Assembly: GCA_947495035.1 (NCBI GenBank) | Contig: CANLXI010000009.1 | Coordinates: 147,256 to 211,255 of the forward strand | From: an uncultured Granulosicoccus sp. | GTDB lineage: Bacteria; Pseudomonadota; Gammaproteobacteria; Granulosicoccales; Granulosicoccaceae | Direction of reading: 5' to 3' | DNA length: 64,000 nucleotides | Part shown: positions 38,386 through 46,605 of the stretch, in pieces | Layout of the letters: each line of letters opens with the position of its first letter | Numbering within the stretch: position 1 is the first letter of the stretch | Position numbers and translations under genes: made by a program | The notes under the pieces: model-generated | Told to the model about the DNA's origin: nothing | The model's database searches: none | Seen by the model: only the letters and a program-made list of their open reading frames with translations

Positions 38386-39609
38386 ATGCTGCTCGATTTT
38401 CATGACCGCCTGCGTCAGGCCGGCCTGCCGATCTCGCTGAGCGAATGGCTGACATTGATGCAGGGTCTGCAAGCCGGCCTGGGCACGCTGGATCTGGAGA
38501 ACTTCCACAGCTTTGCCCGCTTGTGCCTGGTCAAGAACGAGGCGTTCCACGATCGCTTCGATCAGGTATTCAGCGACTACTGGACAGGTCGGTCCCTGCA
38601 GTTCGATTCGCTGCTGGAATCACTGGAAACAGGCATTCCGCAAGAATGGCTGAGTTCAGCCGGACTTGAAGGTCTGAGCGAAGAGCAACGGGCCCAGGTG
38701 GAAGCCCTGGGCGGCTGGGATGCCCTGATGGAGACGCTGGCCAGACGACTCGAGGAGCAACAGGAAGAGCACCACGGCGGCAATCGCTGGATCGGCACGG
38801 GCGGCACCTCGCCATTCGGTCACAGTGGTTTCAACCCCGAAGGCATTCGCATCGGGCAGAGCGCCAATCGCCAGGGGCGCGCCGTCAAGGTCTGGGAGCA
38901 GCGACGATTCAAGGATCTGGATGGCTCGCGCGAGATCGGCACCCGGAATTTCAAGATGGCCCTGCGCAAGCTCCGGCGGCTGGCGCGTGAGGGACGCCCG
39001 GACAAGCTGGACCTGAAAGAAACCGTGCGGGCTACTGCCAGCAATGGTGGACTACTGGATATTCATCTGCGAGCAGAGCGTCGCAATGCCATCAAGGTGC
39101 TGCTGTTGATCGATATCGGCGGCTCCATGGATTATCACGCGCAACTCAGTGAAACCCTGTTTTCTGCCGCACGCTCGGAATTCAAACGACTCGACACTTA
39201 TTGGTTTCACAATTTCATCTACGAAAAGGTATGGCAAGATAATGCCAGGCGTCATACACAGTTCATCGCAACGGACGAATTGATACGCACCTATGGCAAG
39301 GATCACCGTCTGATCATCGTGGGCGATGCCACCATGAGCCCATACGAAATCATGGTACCGGGTGGCAGCGTGGAACACTGGAACGAAGAACCGGGAGCCG
39401 TATGGCTCAAACGCCTGCAACAGGCCTTCCCGCATTGCGCCTGGCTGAACCCCGAGTCATCGCAGTGGTGGGACACCACACCATCGGTCAGAATGACCCG
39501 CGAACTGATGTCGGATCGCATGTATCCGATGACGGTTGACGGTCTGCAACAGGCCATCGACGCCCTCAAGACCCCGATCACGATCGCCTCGACGCACGAA
39601 CCGGGGTGA
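38386..39609 (+). CDS. VWA-domain (CoxE-like) protein, partner of MoxR
   Basis: The 407-residue cytoplasmic protein belongs to the CoxE-like VWA group. An N-terminal helical region (about 1-130) opens LLDFHDRLRQAGLPISLSEW. After a Gly/Ser-rich stretch comes a basic segment with FKMALRKLRRLAREG. The VWA fold follows with the metal-site motif DIGGS at about 243, then RLDTYWFHNFIYEKVW and IIVGDATMSPYE. The MoxR gene directly upstream is its usual partner. In carbon-monoxide oxidisers a related pair loads metal into CO dehydrogenase, but no such enzyme is in this window. Confidence 0.92.
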   Translation: MLLDFHDRLRQAGLPISLSEWLTLMQGLQAGLGTLDLENFHSFARLCLVKNEAFHDRFDQVFSDYWTGRSLQFDSLLESLETGIPQEWLSSAGLEGLSEEQRAQVEALGGWDALMETLARRLEEQQEEHHGGNRWIGTGGTSPFGHSGFNPEGIRIGQSANRQGRAVKVWEQRRFKDLDGSREIGTRNFKMALRKLRRLAREGRPDKLDLKETVRATASNGGLLDIHLRAERRNAIKVLLLIDIGGSMDYHAQLSETLFSAARSEFKRLDTYWFHNFIYEKVWQDNARRHTQFIATDELIRTYGKDHRLIIVGDATMSPYEIMVPGGSVEHWNEEPGAVWLKRLQQAFPHCAWLNPESSQWWDTTPSVRMTRELMSDRMYPMTVDGLQQAIDALKTPITIASTHEPG

Positions 39610-39778
39610 TTCACCGTTCATCGACGGCATGATTCTTGCGAAATGATCGTCGGGCGGGACTGACAAACCTTCGGACAACTCCTACAGACGGCTCAAACCG
39701 AATACTTGTTTCAGCCGAAGTTCAATCAGTCTCGCCCACGCCCATTTGGATCCCGGCTACGTGGACGGCAGACTGGCA

Positions 39779-41485
39779 ATGTGCAAGACCCGATTTCCCC
39801 CTGCATGGCCATTGCGGCAGGCAGTGCTCTTGCTGTCCTGCGCCCTGTTGGCGAGCGCCTGCCAGCATGAATCATCCAGCCTGCCGGATCTGCCTGCCAG
39901 CGAGCCAATCGCCAGCTCTGCCAGCCTGGCCATCGATGACGGCCCGCAAACCGTCAGCCTGTCTGCTGATGCGCTGACACCTCCCGAGCAGCCTCGACTG
40001 CAGATCCGTGCGGCACCGACCACTCTGATACTGGAGTGGACCCCCATCGCCGGGCAAACGCGGGCCCGCCTCTATCATCATGATACGGCGCTGCCGGGTG
40101 AGACCCTGGTCCATGAAACGGACGATGCCCGACAGACCTTGCTGCAGTTGCCAAGCGCAACACCACGGACGGCCTGGCACCGTGAACAGTATCGACTGGA
40201 GCTGTGCACGTCCGACAACTGCGTCAGTTCGGAACGCATGACACTGTCCGGTCTGGCACCGGCAACCGCCCACTATCTGGCACCCGCGGTATTTCTGCGA
40301 GGAGAACGATATGCCGAACATCTGACGCTGAATCGCGATGCTTCTCTGGCCGTTATCGGCATGCCGCTGGAAGGCGCCCTGGAATTTCATGTCCGCAGCG
40401 ATTCCCGCTGGTCCCTGACACAGAGACTGCGCCTGGCAGAGCTGCCAGTGTCTGCAACTCGCCAGCTGCTTCTGTCCGCCTCCGACTCAGGCGACACCAT
40501 TGCAGTATTCATTCACGACAGAAACAGCACGGACCCTGGTGAAATCAGGATTCTGGAGCGCTTGGGAGAAAGCTGGATTCAGACCAGCAAGCTGCCGCTG
40601 ATGGCAGAACCAGCTGCGACATCAGTGAACGCCAGCCTGGCAGATCAGCCTGCCAACGGACTTGAAGAACACCGACAGTCAATACAGCTTGCAGCCGATG
40701 GCAGTGGCTTGCTGCTGCAAAGCGACAACAGCCTGTTCATCAGTCGCCAGACAGAGACCGGATGGTCGTCTCCAGGCATGCTGCCCGAGCTGAACAACAA
40801 TACAAGTCATATACCCGACAGTTCGCCAGAATTGGCGAGCAGTACACTCAGCCGGGATTTCACGACAGCCATGGCGCTTGTGCAACAGAACGGAACGACC
40901 TCTTTGCTGATCTGGTCCGCACAGCAGTCTGCAGGTGACTGGCAGCTGACGGCGCGATTGCCATTGTCCGACTTCAGCCACGATCACGAGCTTGCCCTGG
41001 CCAGCAACCAGCGAGGCGATGAACTGCAGATCGCCGGCTGGGAAGCCGGACACGGGACGGCGCGCTATCCGATCATGTGGCACTACGCCATCAACGAGGA
41101 TTCACACGATCCGGCCTCCCCCCCTGCCCTGACCTTGCAGGCGATCAGCTCCCTGCGCGCTCCACCCACCTCCCATGCTCAGGCCTCTCTGACGTTCAAA
41201 GCCAGTGAAACACTGGATCAGCTGGTATTGGGATGGCAACTCCCGGCTGACTCGCTGTCCGGCACTCTGGCCGATGCCGCTGTCAGCACCTGGCGATACC
41301 ATGCAAGCTCGGACCAGTGGTTGACGGCACTGGAAATGCCGGAAACCTTTCCCACCCTGGCCAAGCAGGCCTTCGCCCGTCACGCGTTTCTGTCTGCTGA
41401 CGGTAGCACCTTGATGATGGTGACGGACTCGGGACGTACGCAGACCGCCCCTGGCGACATTGCCGAAGTTCTGGTGCTGCGTTGA
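39779..41485 (+). CDS. Large secreted lipoprotein, possibly beta-propeller
   Basis: The protein has 568 residues from ATG 39779. It has a clear lipoprotein signal: a hydrophobic stretch ending in the lipobox LASAC, with Cys about 28. Asp is not at position +2, so outer-membrane sorting is expected. An N-terminal Ig/fibronectin-III-like segment follows (LRIRAAPTTLILEWTP-like, about 80-160, with a Cys pair in CTSDNC). The rest has repeated blocks of the type ATRQLLLSASDSGDTIAVFI and FTTAMALVQQNGTTSLLIW, which look like propeller blades. I do not recognise a named family. It follows the MoxR/VWA genes by 169 bases. Confidence 0.8.
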   Translation: MCKTRFPPAWPLRQAVLLLSCALLASACQHESSSLPDLPASEPIASSASLAIDDGPQTVSLSADALTPPEQPRLQIRAAPTTLILEWTPIAGQTRARLYHHDTALPGETLVHETDDARQTLLQLPSATPRTAWHREQYRLELCTSDNCVSSERMTLSGLAPATAHYLAPAVFLRGERYAEHLTLNRDASLAVIGMPLEGALEFHVRSDSRWSLTQRLRLAELPVSATRQLLLSASDSGDTIAVFIHDRNSTDPGEIRILERLGESWIQTSKLPLMAEPAATSVNASLADQPANGLEEHRQSIQLAADGSGLLLQSDNSLFISRQTETGWSSPGMLPELNNNTSHIPDSSPELASSTLSRDFTTAMALVQQNGTTSLLIWSAQQSAGDWQLTARLPLSDFSHDHELALASNQRGDELQIAGWEAGHGTARYPIMWHYAINEDSHDPASPPALTLQAISSLRAPPTSHAQASLTFKASETLDQLVLGWQLPADSLSGTLADAAVSTWRYHASSDQWLTALEMPETFPTLAKQAFARHAFLSADGSTLMMVTDSGRTQTAPGDIAEVLVLR

Positions 41486-41506
41486 ACGGAGCTCACCGCC
41501 TCGACA

Positions 41507-41535
41507 AGGCAGCAGTTCGTTGCGGATTGCTGCCT
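41507..41535. terminator. Possible terminator between convergent genes
   Basis: AGGCAGCA (41507-41514) and TGCTGCCT (41528-41535) form a perfect 8-bp stem with a 13-base loop in the gap between the lipoprotein gene and the convergent double-receiver gene. It lacks a T-tract on either side, so it is only a weak candidate. Confidence 0.35.
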
Positions 41536-43270
41536 ACTGTCCAGCGGCACTTTCGGTGACCGGATACGCATTGAGCATCCGTCTCAGGTCCATCAACAGG
41601 ATCTGGCTGGAGCCCCGTGAGCGGGCCAGCTCCACCCCCTTGAACACATGCAGCAGCAAGGTTTCCAGAGAGTGCCCCTGCTTGTCCATCAGGCTCAGCA
41701 GGCTGCCGGCGCAGCTCAGGGAGACATCTTCCTGCGATAATTCCAGCTCCAGACACAATTGCATGATCTTGCGTGCCAGCAGATAGACATGGGATTCTTC
41801 CTTGTGCCGCAACAGGAAACCGAATCGGGTGTCGGTGAGCAGGCCGACATGACCGGGGCGCTTGTAGATACCCTGCAGCACGCTCTCTACACGCTGCTGC
41901 AGACTTGGCAGATCACTCAATGGCCGAAGTTCCCCGTGCCTGTCCAGCAACTGGACATCCATGATCATCAGACTGGTGCGTTCACTGAGCGCGGCTCCCT
42001 TGGACAGATACCAGCGCATCTGTTGCATGAAGGCGGCACTGGCTGGACGCAACTTCTGCGGTTCGACGGATGAAACCGGCGGACTTGCCGGCGTGGCGGC
42101 TGGCTGTGCACCGGGTCTGGCGGCCACGGCACCGGCAACAATCGGGATGGCCGTTCGGGCAAAGCGAATCAGACTGTGTCCCGACGATGCGATACCGACA
42201 TGTTCGTAATCGACATCAACGCTCTTGCCATCGGGCAGTTTCCAGCGCGCAGAACGAGGCTGACCGTCTTCACTGGCCTGAGGACCTCCCTTTTCCAGCA
42301 ATGCCGATCCCGCTTGACCGACCAATGAATCACGCCGCTTCAGTTGCAACTCCTGCAAACCGGCGGCATTGATGTAGCTGATCTGCAGTTCGGCATCGAG
42401 TATCAGAACGGCACCTGCCACGGTTTCGATGACTTCCTCGAGCAAGCGGTGTTCACTCTGCAGACGCCGTCGCTGACGAACAAAGCGGCTGATGGCGCCG
42501 ATACGACTGAGCAACAGCTCGCTTGACTCGTTCTTGAACATGCATTCCACCGCCCCCGCTCGCAGACTGCGCTTGATGATATGGTCGCTGTAGGTGCCGG
42601 TCAGAACGGTGCAGACGATGTTGCCGACGGCACTGTGCATCATCAGATCACGACACAGCAGGTCTCCGGTGGTCTCGGTCAGGTAATAATCCAGAATGGC
42701 GATATCCACCCTGTCGGTCGTGGCCAACTGCATCGCCTCGACCTGGGTGGCTGCCAGACTGACTCGGTAACCCTGCAACTGGAAGAGGTCTCGCAGGGAA
42801 TAGCGAATGGTGGCCGAATCATCCACGATCAGCAGATGGATATCGCTGTTGTCATCGCTGGACGGCAGAGCAGCGGTGTCGTCAGCGTCCGCCTCTATCA
42901 GCTTCTGCAACTGAGCTTCCAGCCCCTGGTACTCCTTCCAGGACAGCAGACCGGTGTTCTCCCGACTCGCGGCCCATGCGCGTGTTTCCGCCCGCATGTC
43001 CGTGGACATCACGACCACCGGCAGATCCCGGTATGAGGGCTGTTCCAGCAATTGCGCCAGTGACGTGGCATCCTCCTGCTCGGTGATCGGCCAGCCCAAC
43101 AGCAAGCCACAGTACTCCGTACCGAATTGCTGGTACTGCTTTTCCAGCGAATCGACGGCCGCACTGAAACTCTCCGTGGCATCCACGGCAAAACCGAGCG
43201 ACTGCGCGTGCTTGTCCAGCACATATCGCATGGTGGCGGAAGGCTCCACCAGAAGAAGTCGTTTAGTCAT
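41534..43270 (-). CDS. Double-receiver regulator with PAS and a degenerate GGDEF-like domain
   Basis: The 578-residue protein reads as receiver 1 (about 1-125), receiver 2 (about 142-265), a PAS-like domain (about 275-385) and a C-terminal domain (about 415-565). Receiver 1 lacks the phosphoacceptor: its third strand is GLLLGWPIT, without Asp. Receiver 2 keeps IVDDSA and the acceptor Asp in DIAILDYYLT. The C-terminal part resembles the diguanylate cyclase fold (LLTDTRFGFLLRH where GGDEF would be, then LARKIMQLCLELE), but no active site is left. So it may bind a ligand or c-di-GMP rather than make it. It diverges from the P450 gene. A Pro/Ala-rich linker separates the PAS and final domains. 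Confidence 0.82.
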   Translation of the reverse strand: MTKRLLLVEPSATMRYVLDKHAQSLGFAVDATESFSAAVDSLEKQYQQFGTEYCGLLLGWPITEQEDATSLAQLLEQPSYRDLPVVVMSTDMRAETRAWAASRENTGLLSWKEYQGLEAQLQKLIEADADDTAALPSSDDNSDIHLLIVDDSATIRYSLRDLFQLQGYRVSLAATQVEAMQLATTDRVDIAILDYYLTETTGDLLCRDLMMHSAVGNIVCTVLTGTYSDHIIKRSLRAGAVECMFKNESSELLLSRIGAISRFVRQRRRLQSEHRLLEEVIETVAGAVLILDAELQISYINAAGLQELQLKRRDSLVGQAGSALLEKGGPQASEDGQPRSARWKLPDGKSVDVDYEHVGIASSGHSLIRFARTAIPIVAGAVAARPGAQPAATPASPPVSSVEPQKLRPASAAFMQQMRWYLSKGAALSERTSLMIMDVQLLDRHGELRPLSDLPSLQQRVESVLQGIYKRPGHVGLLTDTRFGFLLRHKEESHVYLLARKIMQLCLELELSQEDVSLSCAGSLLSLMDKQGHSLETLLLHVFKGVELARSRGSSQILLMDLRRMLNAYPVTESAAGQ

Positions 43271-43442
43271 GACTCAACTGACATCAACAGTGGCCATGAG
43301 CGGTATTCTGGAGACAAGGACACAAGGCTCGGTTTGGCTGATTCCAGCTTGGTTGCAAGATATGCACTAGGTTACCGATGTTCGCCAATCGAAAATCGCC
43401 TATGCCTGTGATTGAACTCACAGTTTAGCCCTATCATGCAAA

Positions 43443-44678
43443 ATGAACATTCAACAACTGTCTAAAAATACCGTCTGCCAGGACCCCCGACAAGCAGAAT
43501 TCGTGCAGAACCCCTATTGCCTGTATCGCCGACTACACCAGATGGGCGGCCCGATCTACTGGCAAGACTACGGCTTCTGGTGTCTGGCCGATTTTTCCAC
43601 TGTCAATCGTACCTTGCGTGACCGACGCTTTGCCCGCCTGCCACCCGCCGGCTGCGAGCTACCTGGACTACCAGCGCATCTGGCCGATTTTGCCGCTGTC
43701 GAGAAACACTCCTTGCTGGCACTGGAACCACCGGATCACACCCGCCTGCGACAGCGTATCAATCGCTCCTTCGTATCGCGCCAGGTGGAACGGATGGCAC
43801 CAGCGATCAGGGCTCGCGCCCACGAACGCATCGATCGCCTGGTGCAGGCTCGGCATGCCGAGCTGTTGAGCCAGTACGCGACACCCATTCCGGTAACCGT
43901 CATCACGCAACTGCTGGGTGTTCCCGAATCGGCCGGTAACCGGCTGGTGGAATGGTCCCACGCCATGGTCAAGGTCTACACCATGACACAGACGCAAGCG
44001 GAGGAACACGCAGCCAATGCGGCGGCTTGCGAGTTCCGTGATTTCCTGATCCCGATCATCACGGCAAAACGCCGGGCGCCCGGGGAGGACCTGCTATCCC
44101 AACTGGTCAGGGACGATGGTGAAGGTCAGTCCCTGAGCGATGATGAGGTCGTTTCGACAGCCATCCTGCTGCTCAATGCCGGGCACGAGGCGACGGTTCA
44201 CCAGCTCGGCAACGCCGTGAAAACGCTGCTGGAACACTATCCGCCCGGCCCCGCTCGTCAGGAGCTGTTGACCCTGCTGGCAGACTCACGCAGCGCGGAC
44301 GCCCTGGTCAATGAATGCCTGCGATTTGATGCGCCCTTGCATCTGTTCATGCGCTATGCGCAGGAAACCATCGAACTGGAGCAGGGACCCACCTTGCAAG
44401 CCGGTGAGCCTGTCGGCCTGCTGTTGGCAGCCGCCAATCACTGCCCGCAGCGGTTTGCCGAGCCACAGAGTTTCCGGCCCTTGCGAGATGATGCCGGCCA
44501 GTTATCACTGGGCGCCGGCATTCATTTCTGTGTCGGTGCACCGCTGGCCAAGCTGGAACTGCGAATCGCCCTGCAGGTGTTGTTCGAACGCCTGCCCGAG
44601 CTGACCGCGAATGGTGAATGGCAATATCTGGACGCCTACCACTTCCATGGGCTGCAGCAGCTGCCGGTACGCTGGTAG
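43443..44678 (+). CDS. Cytochrome P450
   Basis: This soluble bacterial P450 has 411 residues. Key sites are the I-helix AGHEAT at 246-251 (acid His-Glu pair in place of the usual D/E-T pattern start, with Thr251), the ECLR pattern of the ExxR helix, and the heme loop LSLGAGIHFCVG with the axial Cys363. The heme loop begins with Leu instead of the usual Phe. No ferredoxin or ferredoxin reductase gene is adjacent, so electron donors must be elsewhere. The substrate is unknown. The gene stands alone between the divergent receiver gene and the convergent moeA. Confidence 0.95.
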   Translation: MNIQQLSKNTVCQDPRQAEFVQNPYCLYRRLHQMGGPIYWQDYGFWCLADFSTVNRTLRDRRFARLPPAGCELPGLPAHLADFAAVEKHSLLALEPPDHTRLRQRINRSFVSRQVERMAPAIRARAHERIDRLVQARHAELLSQYATPIPVTVITQLLGVPESAGNRLVEWSHAMVKVYTMTQTQAEEHAANAAACEFRDFLIPIITAKRRAPGEDLLSQLVRDDGEGQSLSDDEVVSTAILLLNAGHEATVHQLGNAVKTLLEHYPPGPARQELLTLLADSRSADALVNECLRFDAPLHLFMRYAQETIELEQGPTLQAGEPVGLLLAAANHCPQRFAEPQSFRPLRDDAGQLSLGAGIHFCVGAPLAKLELRIALQVLFERLPELTANGEWQYLDAYHFHGLQQLPVRW

Positions 44679-44728
44679 AGCCGAGCACTGTCATGAATGC
44701 AGCGCGGTGACAGCCAGCCTTTACGAGG

Positions 44729-46024
44729 CTAGCCTGGCAGCAACCCATGAAAGGGCTGCACCTGCACACGATCGCCAAGCTGTACACCGTCCATCTCGCT
44801 GGCAATCACGATCAGGCAGTTGGCTGCACTCATGGAGCTCAGGCGCCCTGCCCCCTGCTTGCCGGTGGATTCCACCACCAACTCACCCTGCTCATCGAGC
44901 CGCATGATGCCGCGCTGGTATTCGACCCTGCCTGGCGACTTGCGCAGTGTCGACAGACATCGGGCCGGCAACAGCGGCGTATCCAGGTCGTGCATGCCGG
45001 CAAGATGCTTCAATGCCGGTTGAACAAACTCCAGAAAGGTCACCATGACGGCAACCGGGTTTCCCGGCAGACCGAAAAACGCGGCCTGACCGACCTTGCC
45101 AAAGGCCAGCGGGCGCCCGGGACGCATGGCCAGCTTCCAGAAACTCACCTGACCGACTTCATGGAAAACCCGGGTCACGAAGTCCGCATCACCCGCCGAG
45201 ACCCCACCCGAACTGATGACCACATCGGCATCGGCAGATGCTCTCAGCAAGGCGTCCCGTGTATCGGACTCGTTGTCGCGCACGATCCCCAGATCCATGA
45301 CTTCCACGTGCAAGCCTCGCAACAGTGCTGCCATCGTGTAGCGATTGCTGTCAAACAGCTTGCCGGGAGCCAAGGGGGTTCCCGGCACATGCTCATCAAG
45401 CGCACAGAGTTCATCGCCGGTCGAAAAGAATGCCACCTTCAGCGGTCTGACGACGTTTACCCGGGCAATCCCCAGGGAGGCCAGCACGCCGATATCGGCG
45501 GCATGCAACTGGCGGCCACGTGGCAGGACCATCTGCCCGCAAGCCACATCTTCACCGGCCTGACGCACATTCTTGCCGGCGATGACCTCACTGTCGATGT
45601 CGATCAGGCCTGGTCCGTCGGTCGGGGCCGTTCTGCACCGGACGTGCTCCTGAATCACGACCGTATCGCAGCCTACCGGCATGATGCCACCGGTGAATAT
45701 CCTCACGGCCTGCCCCTCACCAACCTGACCGGTAAACGGCTGACCGGCCCAGGCCGTTCCCACGACCTGCAAGCTGCGCTCTCCACTGGCGGGAATACTG
45801 GTCCGCTGCAGGGCATAGCCATCCATGGCCGAATTGGCCTGCGGCGGGACATCGACAGGCGATACGATATCGGCAGCCAGCACACGGTACAGGGCCTCCG
45901 ACAACGGCAGTTCAACCGCTTCGCAGACGGGCTGCAGAGAGGTGAGCAGTCGTTGTCGAGCTTCGGCTACCGGCAACAGCAGTGGCTCTCCATCATCTTC
46001 ACAGGAGGCTTGTTTCTCGATCAT
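44729..46024 (-). CDS. moeA: Molybdopterin molybdenumtransferase MoeA, copy 1
   Basis: MoeA inserts molybdate into adenylylated molybdopterin. The 431-residue protein shows VPPQANSAMDGYALQ (about 60-74) and IFTGGIMPVGCDTVV (about 107-121). The central domain has FFSTGDEL and SSGGVSAGDADFV, then MRPGRPLAFGKVG and FGLPGNPVAVMVTFLEFV, and the C-terminal domain has RVEYQRGIM. Its ATG overlaps the mobA stop by four bases, so gshA-mobA-moeA form one operon. A second, more divergent MoeA is encoded at 62382-63635. Confidence 0.96.
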   Translation of the reverse strand: MIEKQASCEDDGEPLLLPVAEARQRLLTSLQPVCEAVELPLSEALYRVLAADIVSPVDVPPQANSAMDGYALQRTSIPASGERSLQVVGTAWAGQPFTGQVGEGQAVRIFTGGIMPVGCDTVVIQEHVRCRTAPTDGPGLIDIDSEVIAGKNVRQAGEDVACGQMVLPRGRQLHAADIGVLASLGIARVNVVRPLKVAFFSTGDELCALDEHVPGTPLAPGKLFDSNRYTMAALLRGLHVEVMDLGIVRDNESDTRDALLRASADADVVISSGGVSAGDADFVTRVFHEVGQVSFWKLAMRPGRPLAFGKVGQAAFFGLPGNPVAVMVTFLEFVQPALKHLAGMHDLDTPLLPARCLSTLRKSPGRVEYQRGIMRLDEQGELVVESTGKQGAGRLSSMSAANCLIVIASEMDGVQLGDRVQVQPFHGLLPG

Positions 46025-46605
46025 GATTGCATCTCGCTTTCGGCTCGCAATCGCTCTTCTTCGGTATTGATATTGCGAAACGACTCGGAATAATCGGCCG
46101 CCGCCAGCTGTGCGATCTGCAATTGCTCGAACCAGCGATCGATCTTGCGCTCGCCAGCCGCCAGAAAGGCATCCAGGGACGACTTGACGCGGCGCTGTAC
46201 CACCAGAAAAACCGGTTGCAGACGCTCACCATCGTGCGGCACGGCGAGATCGGCATCTTCGTCCATGCAGGCGCGCAGCAGGGCCTGGCACAGACCGCTC
46301 TGCAGAAACGGCGAATCACAGGGGCACATGAGAACATGATCGGTGTCCAGCGTTTCCATGGCAGCGCTCAGTCCGGCCAGTGGCCCCAGATGGCCCGCCA
46401 GACGATCCCTGACTACCGGAACACCGAACGCGGCGTACTCATCCAGATGCCGGTTGGCGTTGATCACACAGCGATCCACCAGCGGCTGAACAGTCTGCAG
46501 CACATGCCCGACCATGGGTCGCCCTGCCACTGTGATCAAGCCCTTGTCCTGCCCCCCCATGCGACGGGCCAGACCACCTGCCAGAATGACACCGCCGGTA
46601 CTCAT
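46021..46605 (-). CDS. mobA: Molybdenum cofactor guanylyltransferase MobA
   Basis: MobA joins GMP to molybdenum cofactor to give the MGD form used by DMSO-reductase-family enzymes. The 194 residues begin with the nucleotide-binding loop GGVILAGGLARRMGGQDKGL, followed by GRPMVGHVLQ, GPLAGLSAAM and MCPCDSPFL with the metal-binding Asp. It overlaps gshA and moeA by four bases each. With two moeA genes in the window but no moaABCD, synthesis of the pterin must be encoded elsewhere. Confidence 0.95.
   Translation of the reverse strand: MSTGGVILAGGLARRMGGQDKGLITVAGRPMVGHVLQTVQPLVDRCVINANRHLDEYAAFGVPVVRDRLAGHLGPLAGLSAAMETLDTDHVLMCPCDSPFLQSGLCQALLRACMDEDADLAVPHDGERLQPVFLVVQRRVKSSLDAFLAAGERKIDRWFEQLQIAQLAAADYSESFRNINTEEERLRAESEMQS

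Noticed and set aside
44747..46093. Plus-strand frame of 448 codons opposite moeA
   Set aside because: Mirror frame of moeA with His/Gln/Gly-rich translation and no recognisable motif.
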